Notes: a model not told the origin generated them from the sequence alone. A stretch of 53,271 nucleotides of DNA from Hellea sp964472905 (GCA_964472905.1 CAYYMI010000014.1:1-53271), one strand, 5' to 3'; positions 42,901-52,790 are shown, numbered from the stretch's first letter. A program made the numbers and translations.

Positions 42901-44517
42901 ATGACCGATAAACATTGGGTTCCCGCATTTATCTTGAAAACGACGGGGTGGGGTGGCCGCTTGATGGGTATGGTGATTGGCGCCGTGGCCGTTTTAGGAC
43001 ATGCGCCCTTCCATTGGTGGCCTCTCACATTGATATCTTTAGCTCTGCTTTTGGCGCGATTACAATTTGCGGCCAAAGAATCCCGACATATACGCGCTGG
43101 GTTTTCAGCGTCATTTTGGTATGCCTTTGGATATTTCTTGTCTGGAACTTATTGGATTGGATCTGCCTTCATTGCCCGGGGGCCAGAATTTATTCCGATT
43201 ATGCCGCCTATGATTTTAGGACTTGGAGCTTTGCTCGCTTTTTTCTGGGGGCTAGCAGGCGCAGTTTATGGGAAGATACGACCGGAAGGCTGGACCGTAT
43301 TGCCAGCTTTCTTTAGCCTTTTCTTTCTGGCTGAATTTGTCAGAGGTCATATTTTTGGAGGCTTTCCTTGGAATCTTATGGGGTATGTTTTCGAGGCGGG
43401 TGGCCGGGTTTCTCAATTTGCATCCATTGGCGGGATTTACGGCCTGACCTTTATGGTCTTTATTTTAAGCGCGCTTCTTTATGGTATCGTCTTTACCCGA
43501 AATAGAACGCCATTCTCGGCGGTATTTATTGTATTATTTGGCGCCGCCTATGGGGCGGGGCATATGCGTTTATCCGGCGCTGAAACAGGGACTGTTGAAG
43601 GGGTAAAGCTTAGGATTGCTCATGTGCGATTTAATCAAAGCGATAAGCTCGATCCTGAAGGCGCTTTTAACATTGTTAACGCCTTTATCACTCAATCTGT
43701 ATCACCTGGCATTGAAGATATTACACATCTTATTTGGCCAGAGGGCGCCGTTAATGGTTTGGCCTTGGAGAACCAATCTCTCATGAATGCGATGGGATAT
43801 GAGCTATCTCTCATTGATAATACGCCGCCAATTTGGCTGTTAAATTCATTGCGTCATGAACAACGTCCCAATCCTATTAATGGCGACATCATTGATGATT
43901 ATTATAATAGCTCGGCGGCTATCTCTTTTACGCCGCGCGGCATACCGTCAATTTCTGCTTTTAATGATAAACAGCGTTTAGTTCCCTTTGGGGAGTTTAT
44001 CCCAGGAGGCAAGTGGATGGAGACCCGCAATGTGCCTGTTATCTCGACATCCTTATTGTCGATTTCTGCTGCGAAAACGAAACTATTAGCAAGCTTTCCA
44101 GGTCTTCCAAAACTAAGCCCTCAAATATGTTATGAAATAATTTTTTCTGGACTTACGCCGCGTCCTAAAAATGAGGCACGGGCAGAGTGGATATTAAATC
44201 AATCCAATGATGCATGGTATGGAAATTCCATTGGCCCAATGCAGCATGCAAACATGTCGAAATATCGCGCGATTGAAGAAGGCGTACCAGTTATTCGGGC
44301 AGCGTCTAATGGAATCAGCGCAATTATTGACCCATATGGGCGTTACAAAAAATTTGTAACGCCCTCTAAATCACAATTTATTGACGGAAATTTGCCAAAA
44401 TCTATTAAAAAACCGCCCTTTAGGGGCCTAATTAATTATCTTCTATCCTTGATAAACATATTAATAGCTTTATGTTGCGCCACAGTATTATTATGGGGCT
44501 CGAGGGAAATTCCGTAA
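42901..44517 (+). CDS. lnt: Apolipoprotein N-acyltransferase
   Basis: The 538-residue protein has several N-terminal membrane helices and then a nitrilase-like periplasmic domain. The catalytic glutamate lies in LIWPEGAV, the lysine region in NDKQRLVPFGEF and the cysteine in SPQICYEIIF. Lnt adds the third acyl chain to lipoproteins, two of which are encoded in this window. It begins 11 bases after corC. Confidence 0.95.
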   Translation: MTDKHWVPAFILKTTGWGGRLMGMVIGAVAVLGHAPFHWWPLTLISLALLLARLQFAAKESRHIRAGFSASFWYAFGYFLSGTYWIGSAFIARGPEFIPIMPPMILGLGALLAFFWGLAGAVYGKIRPEGWTVLPAFFSLFFLAEFVRGHIFGGFPWNLMGYVFEAGGRVSQFASIGGIYGLTFMVFILSALLYGIVFTRNRTPFSAVFIVLFGAAYGAGHMRLSGAETGTVEGVKLRIAHVRFNQSDKLDPEGAFNIVNAFITQSVSPGIEDITHLIWPEGAVNGLALENQSLMNAMGYELSLIDNTPPIWLLNSLRHEQRPNPINGDIIDDYYNSSAAISFTPRGIPSISAFNDKQRLVPFGEFIPGGKWMETRNVPVISTSLLSISAAKTKLLASFPGLPKLSPQICYEIIFSGLTPRPKNEARAEWILNQSNDAWYGNSIGPMQHANMSKYRAIEEGVPVIRAASNGISAIIDPYGRYKKFVTPSKSQFIDGNLPKSIKKPPFRGLINYLLSLINILIALCCATVLLWGSREIP

Positions 44518-44583
44518 TATGTTTTTAACACAATCCGTTTTGCGAATAGGTTTATCTCGCAAAATTATAGAGGGGATGGAGTT

Positions 44584-45003
44584 ATGGTGAGTAAGCACGC
44601 TCCGAGGTCTGCAAATCCGGTTGATGTCCATGTTGGATCTCGCGTAAGATTACGTCGGCAAGTTATGAAAATGAGTCAAGAACGTTTGGGCGACCAACTT
44701 GGCGTTACATTTCAGCAAGTACAAAAATATGAGCGCGGGTCAAACCGCGTTGGCGCTAGCCGCCTTTGGAAGATGTCACGGGTTCTCGATGTACCTGTAG
44801 GTTTCTTTTTTGATGGTCTGGCCGAAGAAGGCAGTGTTGCCGAATTTGCCGATGGGGATCAATTGCCAATCGTTTACGATTTCATTCGGAGTACAGATGG
44901 CGTTGCCTTAGCTAAGGCTGTCTCGCAAATAAACAACAAAGCCGTCCGTCGTCAGATCTTGGAACTCGCAAGATCATTGGCCAAAGATTCTGAAGAAGAA
45001 TAA
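44584..45003 (+). CDS. XRE-family transcriptional regulator
   Basis: The 139-residue protein has a cro/C1-type HTH (GSRVRLRRQVMKMSQERLGDQLGVTFQQVQKYERGSNRVG). A short acidic C-terminal helical part (about 90-139) follows, as in many alphaproteobacterial regulators located after lnt. AGAGGGG precedes the ATG. In relatives the next gene is metK, which is absent here; the targets are unknown. Confidence 0.9.
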   Translation: MVSKHAPRSANPVDVHVGSRVRLRRQVMKMSQERLGDQLGVTFQQVQKYERGSNRVGASRLWKMSRVLDVPVGFFFDGLAEEGSVAEFADGDQLPIVYDFIRSTDGVALAKAVSQINNKAVRRQILELARSLAKDSEEE

Positions 45004-45050
45004 GCTAGCTTTTAGCTGGTAATCTTCTTCGGGGTTATTATTTTAACCCC

Positions 45051-45734
45051 ATGTTTAATCAAGAGACAGATCGTTTCCGAACCTTCGGACGCGCTAAGGG
45101 AAAGCCGCTAAGTCAAGCTCAGGCGGAACTTATGCGGACTGTTTTTCCCAAGTTTGATAAAGCTTCAGCTATTGCCAAGCGGCAAAATCCATTTGCAAAT
45201 GAACTTGGCCAGTATTGGCTCGAAATAGGATTTGGCGGTGCGGAACATTTGTTGTGGCAAGCGGAGCAAAATTCAAAGGTTACGATTTTGGGTGTTGAAC
45301 CTTTTTTAAACGGCGTTGCAAAAGCTGTTAAAGGCATTGTCGATAAGAAACTGACAAATATACGGTTGCACCGAGGGGATGCGCGTGATGTCCTTGTTCT
45401 GCTGCCTGACGCGTCATTAGACTGTGTATTTGTCTTATTTCCTGACCCTTGGCCAAAGCTACGTCATCATAAACGCCGGATAATAAATGAGCTATTTATC
45501 AGCGAGTTACACCGCGTGATACGGCCCGGAGGTAAATTTCGCTTTGCGAGTGATATCATTCACTATGTCGATTGGAGCTTAACACGGATTAAAACCCATG
45601 GTGGTTTTGATTGGCCAGTAAGCCAGCAATCAGATTGGCGCGTGCGCCCCGAGGATTGGCCGTCAACGCGATATTTGGAAAAGGCCTTAAGAGAAGGGCG
45701 ATCTGGCCATTTCTTTGAATTTGTCCGAATATAA
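45051..45734 (+). CDS. trmB: tRNA (guanine-N7)-methyltransferase TrmB
   Basis: The 227-residue SAM-dependent methyltransferase shows LEIGFGGAEHLLWQA (SAM loop), the TrmB motif VFVLFPDPWPKLRHHKRRI and the late WRVRPEDWPSTRYLEKA. It methylates G46 in tRNA. Confidence 0.95.
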   Translation: MFNQETDRFRTFGRAKGKPLSQAQAELMRTVFPKFDKASAIAKRQNPFANELGQYWLEIGFGGAEHLLWQAEQNSKVTILGVEPFLNGVAKAVKGIVDKKLTNIRLHRGDARDVLVLLPDASLDCVFVLFPDPWPKLRHHKRRIINELFISELHRVIRPGGKFRFASDIIHYVDWSLTRIKTHGGFDWPVSQQSDWRVRPEDWPSTRYLEKALREGRSGHFFEFVRI

Positions 45735-45822
45735 GACATTCGAAATTGGACTAGACAAAGTCTTTAATCCTGCTTATAGGCGGAGCAACAATAAACGCCC
45801 TAAGCGCACAAAGCTTAGTAGG

Positions 45823-45847
45823 CGGCCCCAGCGGGGCCGTTTTTTTT
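45823..45847 (+). terminator. Strong intrinsic terminator in the rimP leader
   Basis: CGGCCCC-AGC-GGGGCCG gives a 7-bp GC-only stem followed by eight T's. It ends only 31 bases before the rimP start, so rimP-nusA must either be read through it or use a promoter squeezed into this gap. The 144-base gap 45735-45878 contains no tRNA gene that I can fold. Confidence 0.88.
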
Positions 45848-45878
45848 ATGCTTTAACGCGGGGTAAACTGGATGGTTG

Positions 45879-46433
45879 ATGAAAACCAAAACGCATATTG
45901 ATGAGCGTATTTTAGCGCTGGCCGACCCCATAGCTGAGGACTTAGGTCTTACGGTTGTGCGTGTACGCGTCATGTCTGGGAAACGTAAAACTATTCAAGT
46001 TATGGCCGAACGTCAATCAGACGGGCTGATGGAAGTTGGTGATTGTGAACGCTTATCGCGTGAGCTTTCGGCAACGCTTGAGGTCGAAGACCCTATTTCT
46101 GATGCCTATGTCTTAGAAGTCTCCTCGCCAGGTCTAGATCGTCCCCTTACAGATTTGCGCGATTTTCAAACTTATGAAGGATATTTGGCACGTCTTGAAC
46201 TTGATAGGCTTGTTGAAGGGCGTAAGCGCTTTCGCGGCATTTTAGTCGGAGTTGACGGTGATAACGTCGAAATCAATCTCGATAATGAAGAAGAAATAGC
46301 TCAAATTCCTTTTGGATGGATATCGGAAGCGAAGCTTTTGATAACAGACGAGCTTATTGAAGCGGGGCAAAAAGCCAAGCAAGCCGCAAGAAAACAAAAT
46401 TCGGGCGACACCCAGATTAGAACACGAAGTTAA
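45879..46433 (+). CDS. rimP: Ribosome maturation factor RimP
   Basis: The 184-residue protein (from ATG 45879; a TTG lies one codon earlier) has the RimP features LGLTVVRVRVMSG, GDCERLSRELSATLEVEDPI and YVLEVSSPGLDRPL. It assists 30S assembly. It opens the rimP-nusA-ylxR-infB operon. Confidence 0.95.
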   Translation: MKTKTHIDERILALADPIAEDLGLTVVRVRVMSGKRKTIQVMAERQSDGLMEVGDCERLSRELSATLEVEDPISDAYVLEVSSPGLDRPLTDLRDFQTYEGYLARLELDRLVEGRKRFRGILVGVDGDNVEINLDNEEEIAQIPFGWISEAKLLITDELIEAGQKAKQAARKQNSGDTQIRTRS

Positions 46434-46443
46434 AGGAGACACC

Positions 46444-48084
46444 ATGTCTACAGCCGGTATTAGTGCCAATAAATTAGAGCTTTTGCAGATTGCTAAAGCG
46501 GTTGCCGATGAAAAGTCGATTGATCAGGAAATCGTTTTAGAGGCGATTGAAGATGCTATACAAAAAGCGGCTCGTCTGCGTTATGGCGCTGAACTTGATA
46601 TTCGCGCTAAACTTGACCCTGTTACAGGTGAGCAAAGCCTCAAACGTGTCGTCACAGTTGTTGAGGATGAAGAGCTTGAAAACGATTCAACACAAACAAA
46701 TCTTGCCACAGCCAAGCTAGATCATCCTGAAGCTGAAATCGGATATGAAATTACGACTGTCTTGCCGCCTCTAGAATTTGGCCGCGTTCAAGCTCAAATG
46801 TCCAAACAGATTATTATGGGTAAAATCCGTGATGCTGAACGGGCTCGTCAATATGCTGAATTTAAAGACCGGGTTGGCGAAATTATCAATGGTATTGTTA
46901 AGCGGGTTGAATATGGCCACATCATTGTTGACCTTGGCCGAGCAGAAGGTGTTATTCGCCGTGACCAAGCTTTGCCGCGCGAAAATGTAAAAGGCGGAGA
47001 CCGTATTCGTGCTTATATTATGGATGTTCGCGAAGAACCGCGCGGCAGTCAAATCTTCCTCTCGCGCGCCCATCCGCAATTCATGGCTCAGCTTTTCTCC
47101 CAAGAAGTGCCGGAAGTTTACGAAGGTATCATTCAAATTGTCGCCGTTGCGCGGGATCCTGGGTCGCGGGCGAAAATCGCGGTTTACTCTAATGATGGAT
47201 CAATAGACCCTGTTGGGGCCTGTGTGGGTATGCGCGGTTCTCGCGTCCAAGCCGTTGTGAATGAATTACAAGGCGAACGTATTGATATTATTCCGTTTAC
47301 CGAAGATGCGGCGACATTTATCGTCAATGCTTTGCAGCCTGCTGAAGTGGCGAAAGTTGTCATTGATGAAGCTAATGACCGGATTGAAGTTGTTGTTCCT
47401 GACGAGCAATTATCACTGGCCATTGGCCGCCGAGGTCAAAATGTGCGATTAGCGAGCCAGCTATCGGGGTGGGCGATTGATATCTTAACCGAAGAGCAAG
47501 AATCAGAGCGCCGCCAGATCGAATTTAAAGAACGTTCCGAGCTGTTTATGACAGGGCTGGATGTTGATGAAATGATTGCGCAGCTCCTTGTCTCCGAAGG
47601 TTTCGAAACCATGGAAGAAGTAGGCTATGTGGCTCTGGATGATTTGACTTCTATCGAAGGCTTTGATGACGAAACCGCGGAAGAGCTGCAAACGCGCGCG
47701 CGTGAATATCTTGACCGTATTGCGCAAGAACAAGACGCGGCACGTAAAGAAGCCGGTGTTGTTGATGAGGTTCTTGAAATTGAAGGCGTCACGCTGCCAA
47801 TGACAGTCGAGTTCGGGAAGCACGAAATCAAGACGGTAGAAGATGTGGCAGGCTTGGTGCCTGATGATCTTCGCGGTTATTACGAAATGAAGGGCGAAGA
47901 GAAAATTCACGAACCCGGAATTTTGGAAGGCTTCAAACTGAGCGAAGATGATGCAACGATGTTGATCATGCAGGCCCGTGTGAAAGCGGGATGGATTGAT
48001 GCCAGCGCTCTGGAGCCAGAAGTTGCAGAAGAGGCCGAAGAGGGCGAAGCCGAATTAACTGCTGCGGATGTTTTCGAGAGCTAG
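46444..48084 (+). CDS. nusA: Transcription termination/antitermination factor NusA
   Basis: ATG 46444 is fixed by AAAGGAG seven bases ahead. The frame is open for 29 codons further up, inside rimP. The 546-residue protein has the RNA-polymerase-binding N-domain, an S1 domain (VGEIINGIVKRVEYGHIIVDLG), two KH domains (GACVGMRGSRVQAVVNEL, IGRRGQNVRLASQLSG) and two C-terminal acidic helix-hairpin-helix repeats. It may act on the terminator in its own operon leader. Confidence 0.96.
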   Translation: MSTAGISANKLELLQIAKAVADEKSIDQEIVLEAIEDAIQKAARLRYGAELDIRAKLDPVTGEQSLKRVVTVVEDEELENDSTQTNLATAKLDHPEAEIGYEITTVLPPLEFGRVQAQMSKQIIMGKIRDAERARQYAEFKDRVGEIINGIVKRVEYGHIIVDLGRAEGVIRRDQALPRENVKGGDRIRAYIMDVREEPRGSQIFLSRAHPQFMAQLFSQEVPEVYEGIIQIVAVARDPGSRAKIAVYSNDGSIDPVGACVGMRGSRVQAVVNELQGERIDIIPFTEDAATFIVNALQPAEVAKVVIDEANDRIEVVVPDEQLSLAIGRRGQNVRLASQLSGWAIDILTEEQESERRQIEFKERSELFMTGLDVDEMIAQLLVSEGFETMEEVGYVALDDLTSIEGFDDETAEELQTRAREYLDRIAQEQDAARKEAGVVDEVLEIEGVTLPMTVEFGKHEIKTVEDVAGLVPDDLRGYYEMKGEEKIHEPGILEGFKLSEDDATMLIMQARVKAGWIDASALEPEVAEEAEEGEAELTAADVFES

Positions 48085-48783
48085 GTGAGTAAAGCCGCGA
48101 CCATACCAGCTGAAAATCTTTCAGATTTTCAAGATAAACGGGGTCATAAGCCCCGTGAACGTCGCTGTTTGGCGAGCGGGGAAACGCGCGATCCTCTTGA
48201 TATGGTGCGGTTCGTTTTATCACCAGACGGTGTTGTGACGCCTGATATTGCCAGAAAACTGCCTGGGCGCGGCGTATGGGTCAGCGCGGATCGTAAATCT
48301 TTGGAAAAAACAATCGCACTTAAAAGCTTTAGTCGTGGGTTCAAAACCAAAGCGCGACTAGACGGCGATCTTGTGTCTTTAACCGAAAGCTTATTGGCGC
48401 GGCGTGTCTTGGGCTTGATAACAATGGCGCGAAAAGCTGGCGTTATGGCTATGGGATTTGATCAGGTTCAATCTATGGCGCGTGAAGCCGCGATAGCGTT
48501 TAGAATTGAAGCCAAGGACGGCTCTAAGGACGGGCGAGGTAAAATTCGAACGCTCTCAAAAGCTATGAACCGGGAGCAGGATTTGGCAGACCCTATCGTT
48601 ATCGGATGCTTTACGGCACAAGATATTGGCAAAGCCTTGGCTAGGGACTCAATTGTTCATGCGGCTATAAAGCCGAGTAAGCTGGCAAAAACCTTAGCTA
48701 TTGAGGCTAAGAGATTGTCAGGATTTCGAAACCTTATTCCGGCGGAATGGCCGGATATTACCCATGAACAGAGTAAAAAATAA
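48085..48783 (+). CDS. ylxR: YlxR/DUF448 RNA-binding protein with L7Ae-like domain
   Basis: The 232-residue protein joins a YlxR domain (HKPRERRCLASGETRDPLDMVRF ... PGRGVWVS) to a C-terminal YlxQ/L7Ae-like domain (VLGLITMARKAGVMAMGFDQV). In Gram-positives these are two genes; the fused form is usual in alphaproteobacteria. It starts at GTG directly after the nusA stop. A role in rRNA or transcription control is likely. Confidence 0.92.
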   Translation: MSKAATIPAENLSDFQDKRGHKPRERRCLASGETRDPLDMVRFVLSPDGVVTPDIARKLPGRGVWVSADRKSLEKTIALKSFSRGFKTKARLDGDLVSLTESLLARRVLGLITMARKAGVMAMGFDQVQSMAREAAIAFRIEAKDGSKDGRGKIRTLSKAMNREQDLADPIVIGCFTAQDIGKALARDSIVHAAIKPSKLAKTLAIEAKRLSGFRNLIPAEWPDITHEQSKK

Positions 48784-48819
48784 ACGCCTGGGAGGCGAAA
48801 AATAAAACGGGGAATCCCG

Positions 48820-48921
48820 TTATTGACGGTTGAATATACGCCAAGGGTCGTTAGGTTACGCGACCTGAAGCGCAAGAGATGAAAGCGTAAGTGCAAAACG
48901 GATTTATGACCCGTTTTCATG
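48820..48921 (+). other. Hairpin-rich leader between ylxR and infB
   Basis: The 148-base gap holds short stem-loops: ACGGG-GAAT-CCCGT (about 48808-48821), GGTCG...CGACC (about 48846-48867) and AAAACGG...CCGTTTT (about 48896-48917). None has a proper T-run. They may shape infB translation. Confidence 0.35.
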
Positions 48922-48931
48922 AAAGACAAAA

Positions 48932-51445
48932 ATGACTGATACGAATGATAAAAAACCAGCCCGTAAGCCCTTGTCGCTCAATGCGTCAGGTCGAGGCTCT
49001 GTAAGGCAAAACCTTTCGGGTGGCCGGACAAAAGCCGTTGTGGTGGAAAAGAAAAAGAAAGTCATTATCCGTCCGGGACAAGCTGGAGCGGGCTCAAAGG
49101 CAACGACTAAAATTAAAGCCCCTGATGCGGTTAAGCCCAAAATTGATGAAGTGGCGGAAGCCGCGAAAAAATTAGGGTTATCTAAGGCTGAATATGAAAA
49201 GCGCCAAGCGGCTTTAAATACTGCCCAAGCCCAACAAAATGAGCGCGATGTCAAACGTCAAGCCGAGCAAGCTGACCGTGAGCGCAGAATGGCCGAGGAA
49301 AAAGCGGCTCTAGAGGCTAAGAAAAAGGCCGAAGAGGAAGCTGAACTTCGCCGTCTGGAAGCTGAAGAAGAAAAACGCCAAAAAGAAGAAGCTGAAAAAC
49401 GCAATGCCCGTAAACCCGTCGGCGCGGCGGCAGCTTTGAAAAAAGACGAAGATACACGGTCTGAAGTTGAGAAGGCCGGGGGGCGCGTGAAAAAGAAACG
49501 CGCTGCGCCGCCGCCAACACGGTCCAAAGGCGAAACGAAGCGCCGGCGCGGGAAACTAACAATTGTCTCGGCTTTGGCTGGGGATGATGAACGTCAACGC
49601 TCGCTGGCCTCTATGAAACGCGCCCGCGAACGTGAAAAGCAGCGCCAACGCGGCGGCGGAGCTGACCGAGAAAAGGTTCAGCGCGAAGTGATTATTCCCG
49701 AGGCCATAACAGTATCAGAGCTATCCAACCGTATGGCGGAACGCGCGCGTGACGTTGTGAAATATTTAATGCAGCAAGGCACAATGGCCACCATGAATGA
49801 TGTTCTGGATGCCGATACGGCCCAGCTCATTGTTGAAGATTTTGGCCATACAGTAAAACGTGTTGCTGAGTCTGATGTCGAAGAAAACTTTATCATCGAT
49901 GATACACCGTCTGATGAAAAAGACCGTAAGCCGCGGTCTCCTGTCATTGCCGTTATGGGTCATGTTGATCACGGTAAAACATCATTATTGGACGCGCTTC
50001 GAACCACAGATATTGCCGCGGGTGAAGCGGGTGGTATCACGCAGCATATCGGGGCTTATCAACTCAAGCTTAAATCAGGTGAGCAAATCACGGTTCTTGA
50101 TACGCCGGGCCATGCAGCCTTTTCTGAAATGCGTACGCGCGGGGCTGAAGCGGTTGATATTGTGGTCCTCGTTGTGGCCGCTGATGACGGGGTCATGCCG
50201 CAAACAATTGAGTCGATTAAATATGCGCAAGCCGCAGAAACGCCGATTATCGTCGCCATCAATAAAATGGATGCTTACGAAGCCAACCCAACAAAAGTTG
50301 AAACGGACCTCTTGCAGCATAATGTTATTACCGAAAATATGTCGGGTGAGACACAGGCGGTCCAAGTGTCTGCCAAAGAAAAAACGGGCCTTGATGACTT
50401 AGCCGAGGCTATTTCTAACCAAGCTGAATTGATGGAACTTAAGGCCAATCCAACGCGTAACGCGGATGGTCTGGTGATCGAATCCAAAATTGAAAAAGGC
50501 CGCGGCTCTGTTGCAACACTTCTCGTTAAGCGCGGAACGCTTAAACGGGGCCAAATTGTTGTGGCGGGTGAGTATTGGGGCAAAGTTAAAGCCCTTATGG
50601 ATGAACGTAATGCCCAGCTGAAAGAAGCTGGCCCGTCTACGCCTGTCGAAGTTATGGGGCTTGACGGCGCGCCGGCTCCGGGCGAGCCTTTTGCTGTTGT
50701 TGAAACAGAACAGCGCGCGCGCGAGCTAACTGAATATCGTCAGCGCAAGGCTAAAGACAGCGCCTCTGCTGGCCCGTCAGCCATGGCGTCTATGGAACAG
50801 ATGATGGCGAAGCTGGCCAATAAAACCAGTTCTGATCTTCCCTTATTAGTCAAAGCTGATGTGCAAGGCTCAGCTCAGGCGATTAAGTCATCGCTTGAGG
50901 CCCTCGGGAATGATGAAGTCAAGGCCCGCGTTGTTTACAGCGCGGCTGGCGGTATTTCGGAATCCGACGTTCAGCTCGCGTCCACATCTGGCGCGCCGAT
51001 TATAGCCTTTAATGTACGGGCGAATAAGCAGGCCAAGGATTTGGCAGAGCGTGAAGGCGTTGAAATTCGTTATTACTCGATTATTTACGGCCTTATTGAC
51101 GAAATTAAAGGCGCCCTCGAAGGTATGCTTGAACCAGAACGCCGCGAAACCTTCATCGGTTACGCCGAAGTTCTAGAAGTCTTTGATATTTCTAAACTCG
51201 GAAAAGTTGCGGGCGCGAAGGTCACTGAAGGCCGCGTCGAACGCGGCGCTGGCGTGCGTCTCTTGCGCGATGATGTTGTCATTCATGAAGGTGAGCTATC
51301 AACGCTGAAGCGTTTCAAAGATGAAGTGCCGAAAGTTCAAGCGGGTATGGAATGCGGTATGGGCTTCCTTGAATATCATGACCTCAAAAAAGGCGATCAG
51401 ATAGAATGTTTCACTGTCGAGATGCTTGACCGTAAGCTGGACTAG
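48932..51445 (+). CDS. infB: Translation initiation factor IF-2
   Basis: The 837-residue GTPase starts with a long charged, Lys/Glu/Ala-rich coiled region (about 60-240), then the IF2_N domain. The G domain has G1 GHVDHGKT (343-350), DTPGHAAF (G3) and NKMD (G4), followed by domains II to IV, ending in CFTVEMLDRKL. It loads initiator tRNA on the 30S subunit. Confidence 0.97.
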   Translation: MTDTNDKKPARKPLSLNASGRGSVRQNLSGGRTKAVVVEKKKKVIIRPGQAGAGSKATTKIKAPDAVKPKIDEVAEAAKKLGLSKAEYEKRQAALNTAQAQQNERDVKRQAEQADRERRMAEEKAALEAKKKAEEEAELRRLEAEEEKRQKEEAEKRNARKPVGAAAALKKDEDTRSEVEKAGGRVKKKRAAPPPTRSKGETKRRRGKLTIVSALAGDDERQRSLASMKRAREREKQRQRGGGADREKVQREVIIPEAITVSELSNRMAERARDVVKYLMQQGTMATMNDVLDADTAQLIVEDFGHTVKRVAESDVEENFIIDDTPSDEKDRKPRSPVIAVMGHVDHGKTSLLDALRTTDIAAGEAGGITQHIGAYQLKLKSGEQITVLDTPGHAAFSEMRTRGAEAVDIVVLVVAADDGVMPQTIESIKYAQAAETPIIVAINKMDAYEANPTKVETDLLQHNVITENMSGETQAVQVSAKEKTGLDDLAEAISNQAELMELKANPTRNADGLVIESKIEKGRGSVATLLVKRGTLKRGQIVVAGEYWGKVKALMDERNAQLKEAGPSTPVEVMGLDGAPAPGEPFAVVETEQRARELTEYRQRKAKDSASAGPSAMASMEQMMAKLANKTSSDLPLLVKADVQGSAQAIKSSLEALGNDEVKARVVYSAAGGISESDVQLASTSGAPIIAFNVRANKQAKDLAEREGVEIRYYSIIYGLIDEIKGALEGMLEPERRETFIGYAEVLEVFDISKLGKVAGAKVTEGRVERGAGVRLLRDDVVIHEGELSTLKRFKDEVPKVQAGMECGMGFLEYHDLKKGDQIECFTVEMLDRKLD

Positions 51446-51474
51446 CCTGATTGAAGGTTTTCTAAAGGTTTCTC

Positions 51475-51858
51475 ATGAGTAAGAACCGACCCCCCTCACA
51501 GCGCCAACTTAAAGCAGGCGAGCTTATTCGCCGCGCTTTGGCAGAAATTATTGCCAAAGAAAACTTGCGCGACCCTGATCTACAAGGGGTCTCTGTGACC
51601 ATATCCGAGGTGCGGGCTTCGCCTGATCTTAAACACGCTATTGTTTATGCTGTGCCGCTTGGGGGCGACAGCGGAGATATGGATAAAATGATTGCCGCGC
51701 TGCAGCGCTGCGGATCCTTTCTGCGGGGGCGTCTTGGCAAAGAGATGGAAATGAAATCCACGCCGCGCTTAAAATTCGTCGCAGACCGGAGTTTCGACAC
51801 CGCTGAAGATATGGCCAAACTCCTCGATCAGCCCAAGGTCAAACAAGATCTCGGCTAA
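51475..51858 (+). CDS. rbfA: Ribosome-binding factor A
   Basis: The 127-residue KH-like protein has RQLKAGELIRRALAEII, the central VTISEVRASPDLKHAIVYA and RLKFVADRSFDTAEDM. It aids late 30S maturation at helix 1 of 16S rRNA. Confidence 0.95.
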   Translation: MSKNRPPSQRQLKAGELIRRALAEIIAKENLRDPDLQGVSVTISEVRASPDLKHAIVYAVPLGGDSGDMDKMIAALQRCGSFLRGRLGKEMEMKSTPRLKFVADRSFDTAEDMAKLLDQPKVKQDLG

Positions 51859-51870
51859 GGCCACACTTTA

Positions 51871-52776
51871 ATGCCCCGTAAACGCAAAGGTAATCCTGTC
51901 CATGGATGGGTGGTTTTAGACAAGCCCTATGAGCTGGGCTCGACCTCGGCCGTGGGGAAAGTGCGCTGGCTGTTTACCGCGCAAAAGGCGGGACATGCCG
52001 GCACGCTCGACCCGCTCGCGACGGGGGTATTGCCGATTGCATTGGGTGACGCGACGAAAACAGTACCGTTTTTAGTCGATGCCATCAAAGGCTATGACTT
52101 TACGCTCACCTTTGGACAGAACACCGATACGTGGGACGCGGAAGGGGAGGTGACTGACACATCTGATGTTCACCCCTCTAAGACCGACATATTAAATGTC
52201 CTCCCTAGGTTCATTGGCGAGATTGAGCAAATCCCGCCGCGCTTTTCCGCGATTAAAGTCGGCGGCAAGCGCTCTTATGATTTGGCCCGCTCCGGCGAAG
52301 TGGTGGAGCTGAAATCCCGACAGGTGCAGATCAAGAGCATCGAGCTAACCGAATTTACGCCTGACGCGGCCACTTTTTCCGTGGTCTGCGGGAAGGGGAC
52401 TTATATCCGCTCTATCGCGCGCGACATGGCCGCCGCGCTTGGAACATGCGGTCATGTCACCATGCTGCGCCGTACGCGGGTTGGGCCGTTCAGTTTAGAG
52501 CATGCTTTTTCACTGGACGCGCTGGAACAACTCTGCCATAGGGGCGGCGTTTTAGAAGGGTTGCGCCCTGTTGAGACCGCACTGGACGACATCCCGGTGC
52601 TGGCCATAACAGATAAAGACGCAAGCGATCTAAAACAGGGACGAGCGATTGTCCTAAGCCCTTCATCAAAGCTTCAAAAATCCGAATGGATTTTGGCGAT
52701 GTGCGGGGACACAGCTATCGCTCTTTGTAAGCCTGATGACGGTCAATTATGGCCCAAACGGGTGTTTAATATATAA
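51871..52776 (+). CDS. truB: tRNA pseudouridine-55 synthase TruB
   Basis: The 301-residue protein has the catalytic aspartate D47 in GHAGTLDPLATGVLP and the segment IPPRFSAIKVGGKRSYDLAR. It makes pseudouridine 55 in the T-loop of tRNAs. It starts 12 bases after rbfA. Confidence 0.96.
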   Translation: MPRKRKGNPVHGWVVLDKPYELGSTSAVGKVRWLFTAQKAGHAGTLDPLATGVLPIALGDATKTVPFLVDAIKGYDFTLTFGQNTDTWDAEGEVTDTSDVHPSKTDILNVLPRFIGEIEQIPPRFSAIKVGGKRSYDLARSGEVVELKSRQVQIKSIELTEFTPDAATFSVVCGKGTYIRSIARDMAAALGTCGHVTMLRRTRVGPFSLEHAFSLDALEQLCHRGGVLEGLRPVETALDDIPVLAITDKDASDLKQGRAIVLSPSSKLQKSEWILAMCGDTAIALCKPDDGQLWPKRVFNI

Positions 52777-52790
52777 AACGGAGATATACG

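Noticed and set aside
45735..45878. Possible initiator tRNA ahead of rimP, as in E. coli metY
   Set aside because: No cloverleaf can be folded; the gap holds only a terminator hairpin.
46357..46443. Upstream in-frame ATG for nusA inside rimP
   Set aside because: ATG 46444 has an AAAGGAG site and gives the normal NusA N-terminus.
49860..50402. 180-codon frame inside infB
   Set aside because: It overlaps the IF-2 G domain in another frame and has basic, domain-free composition.
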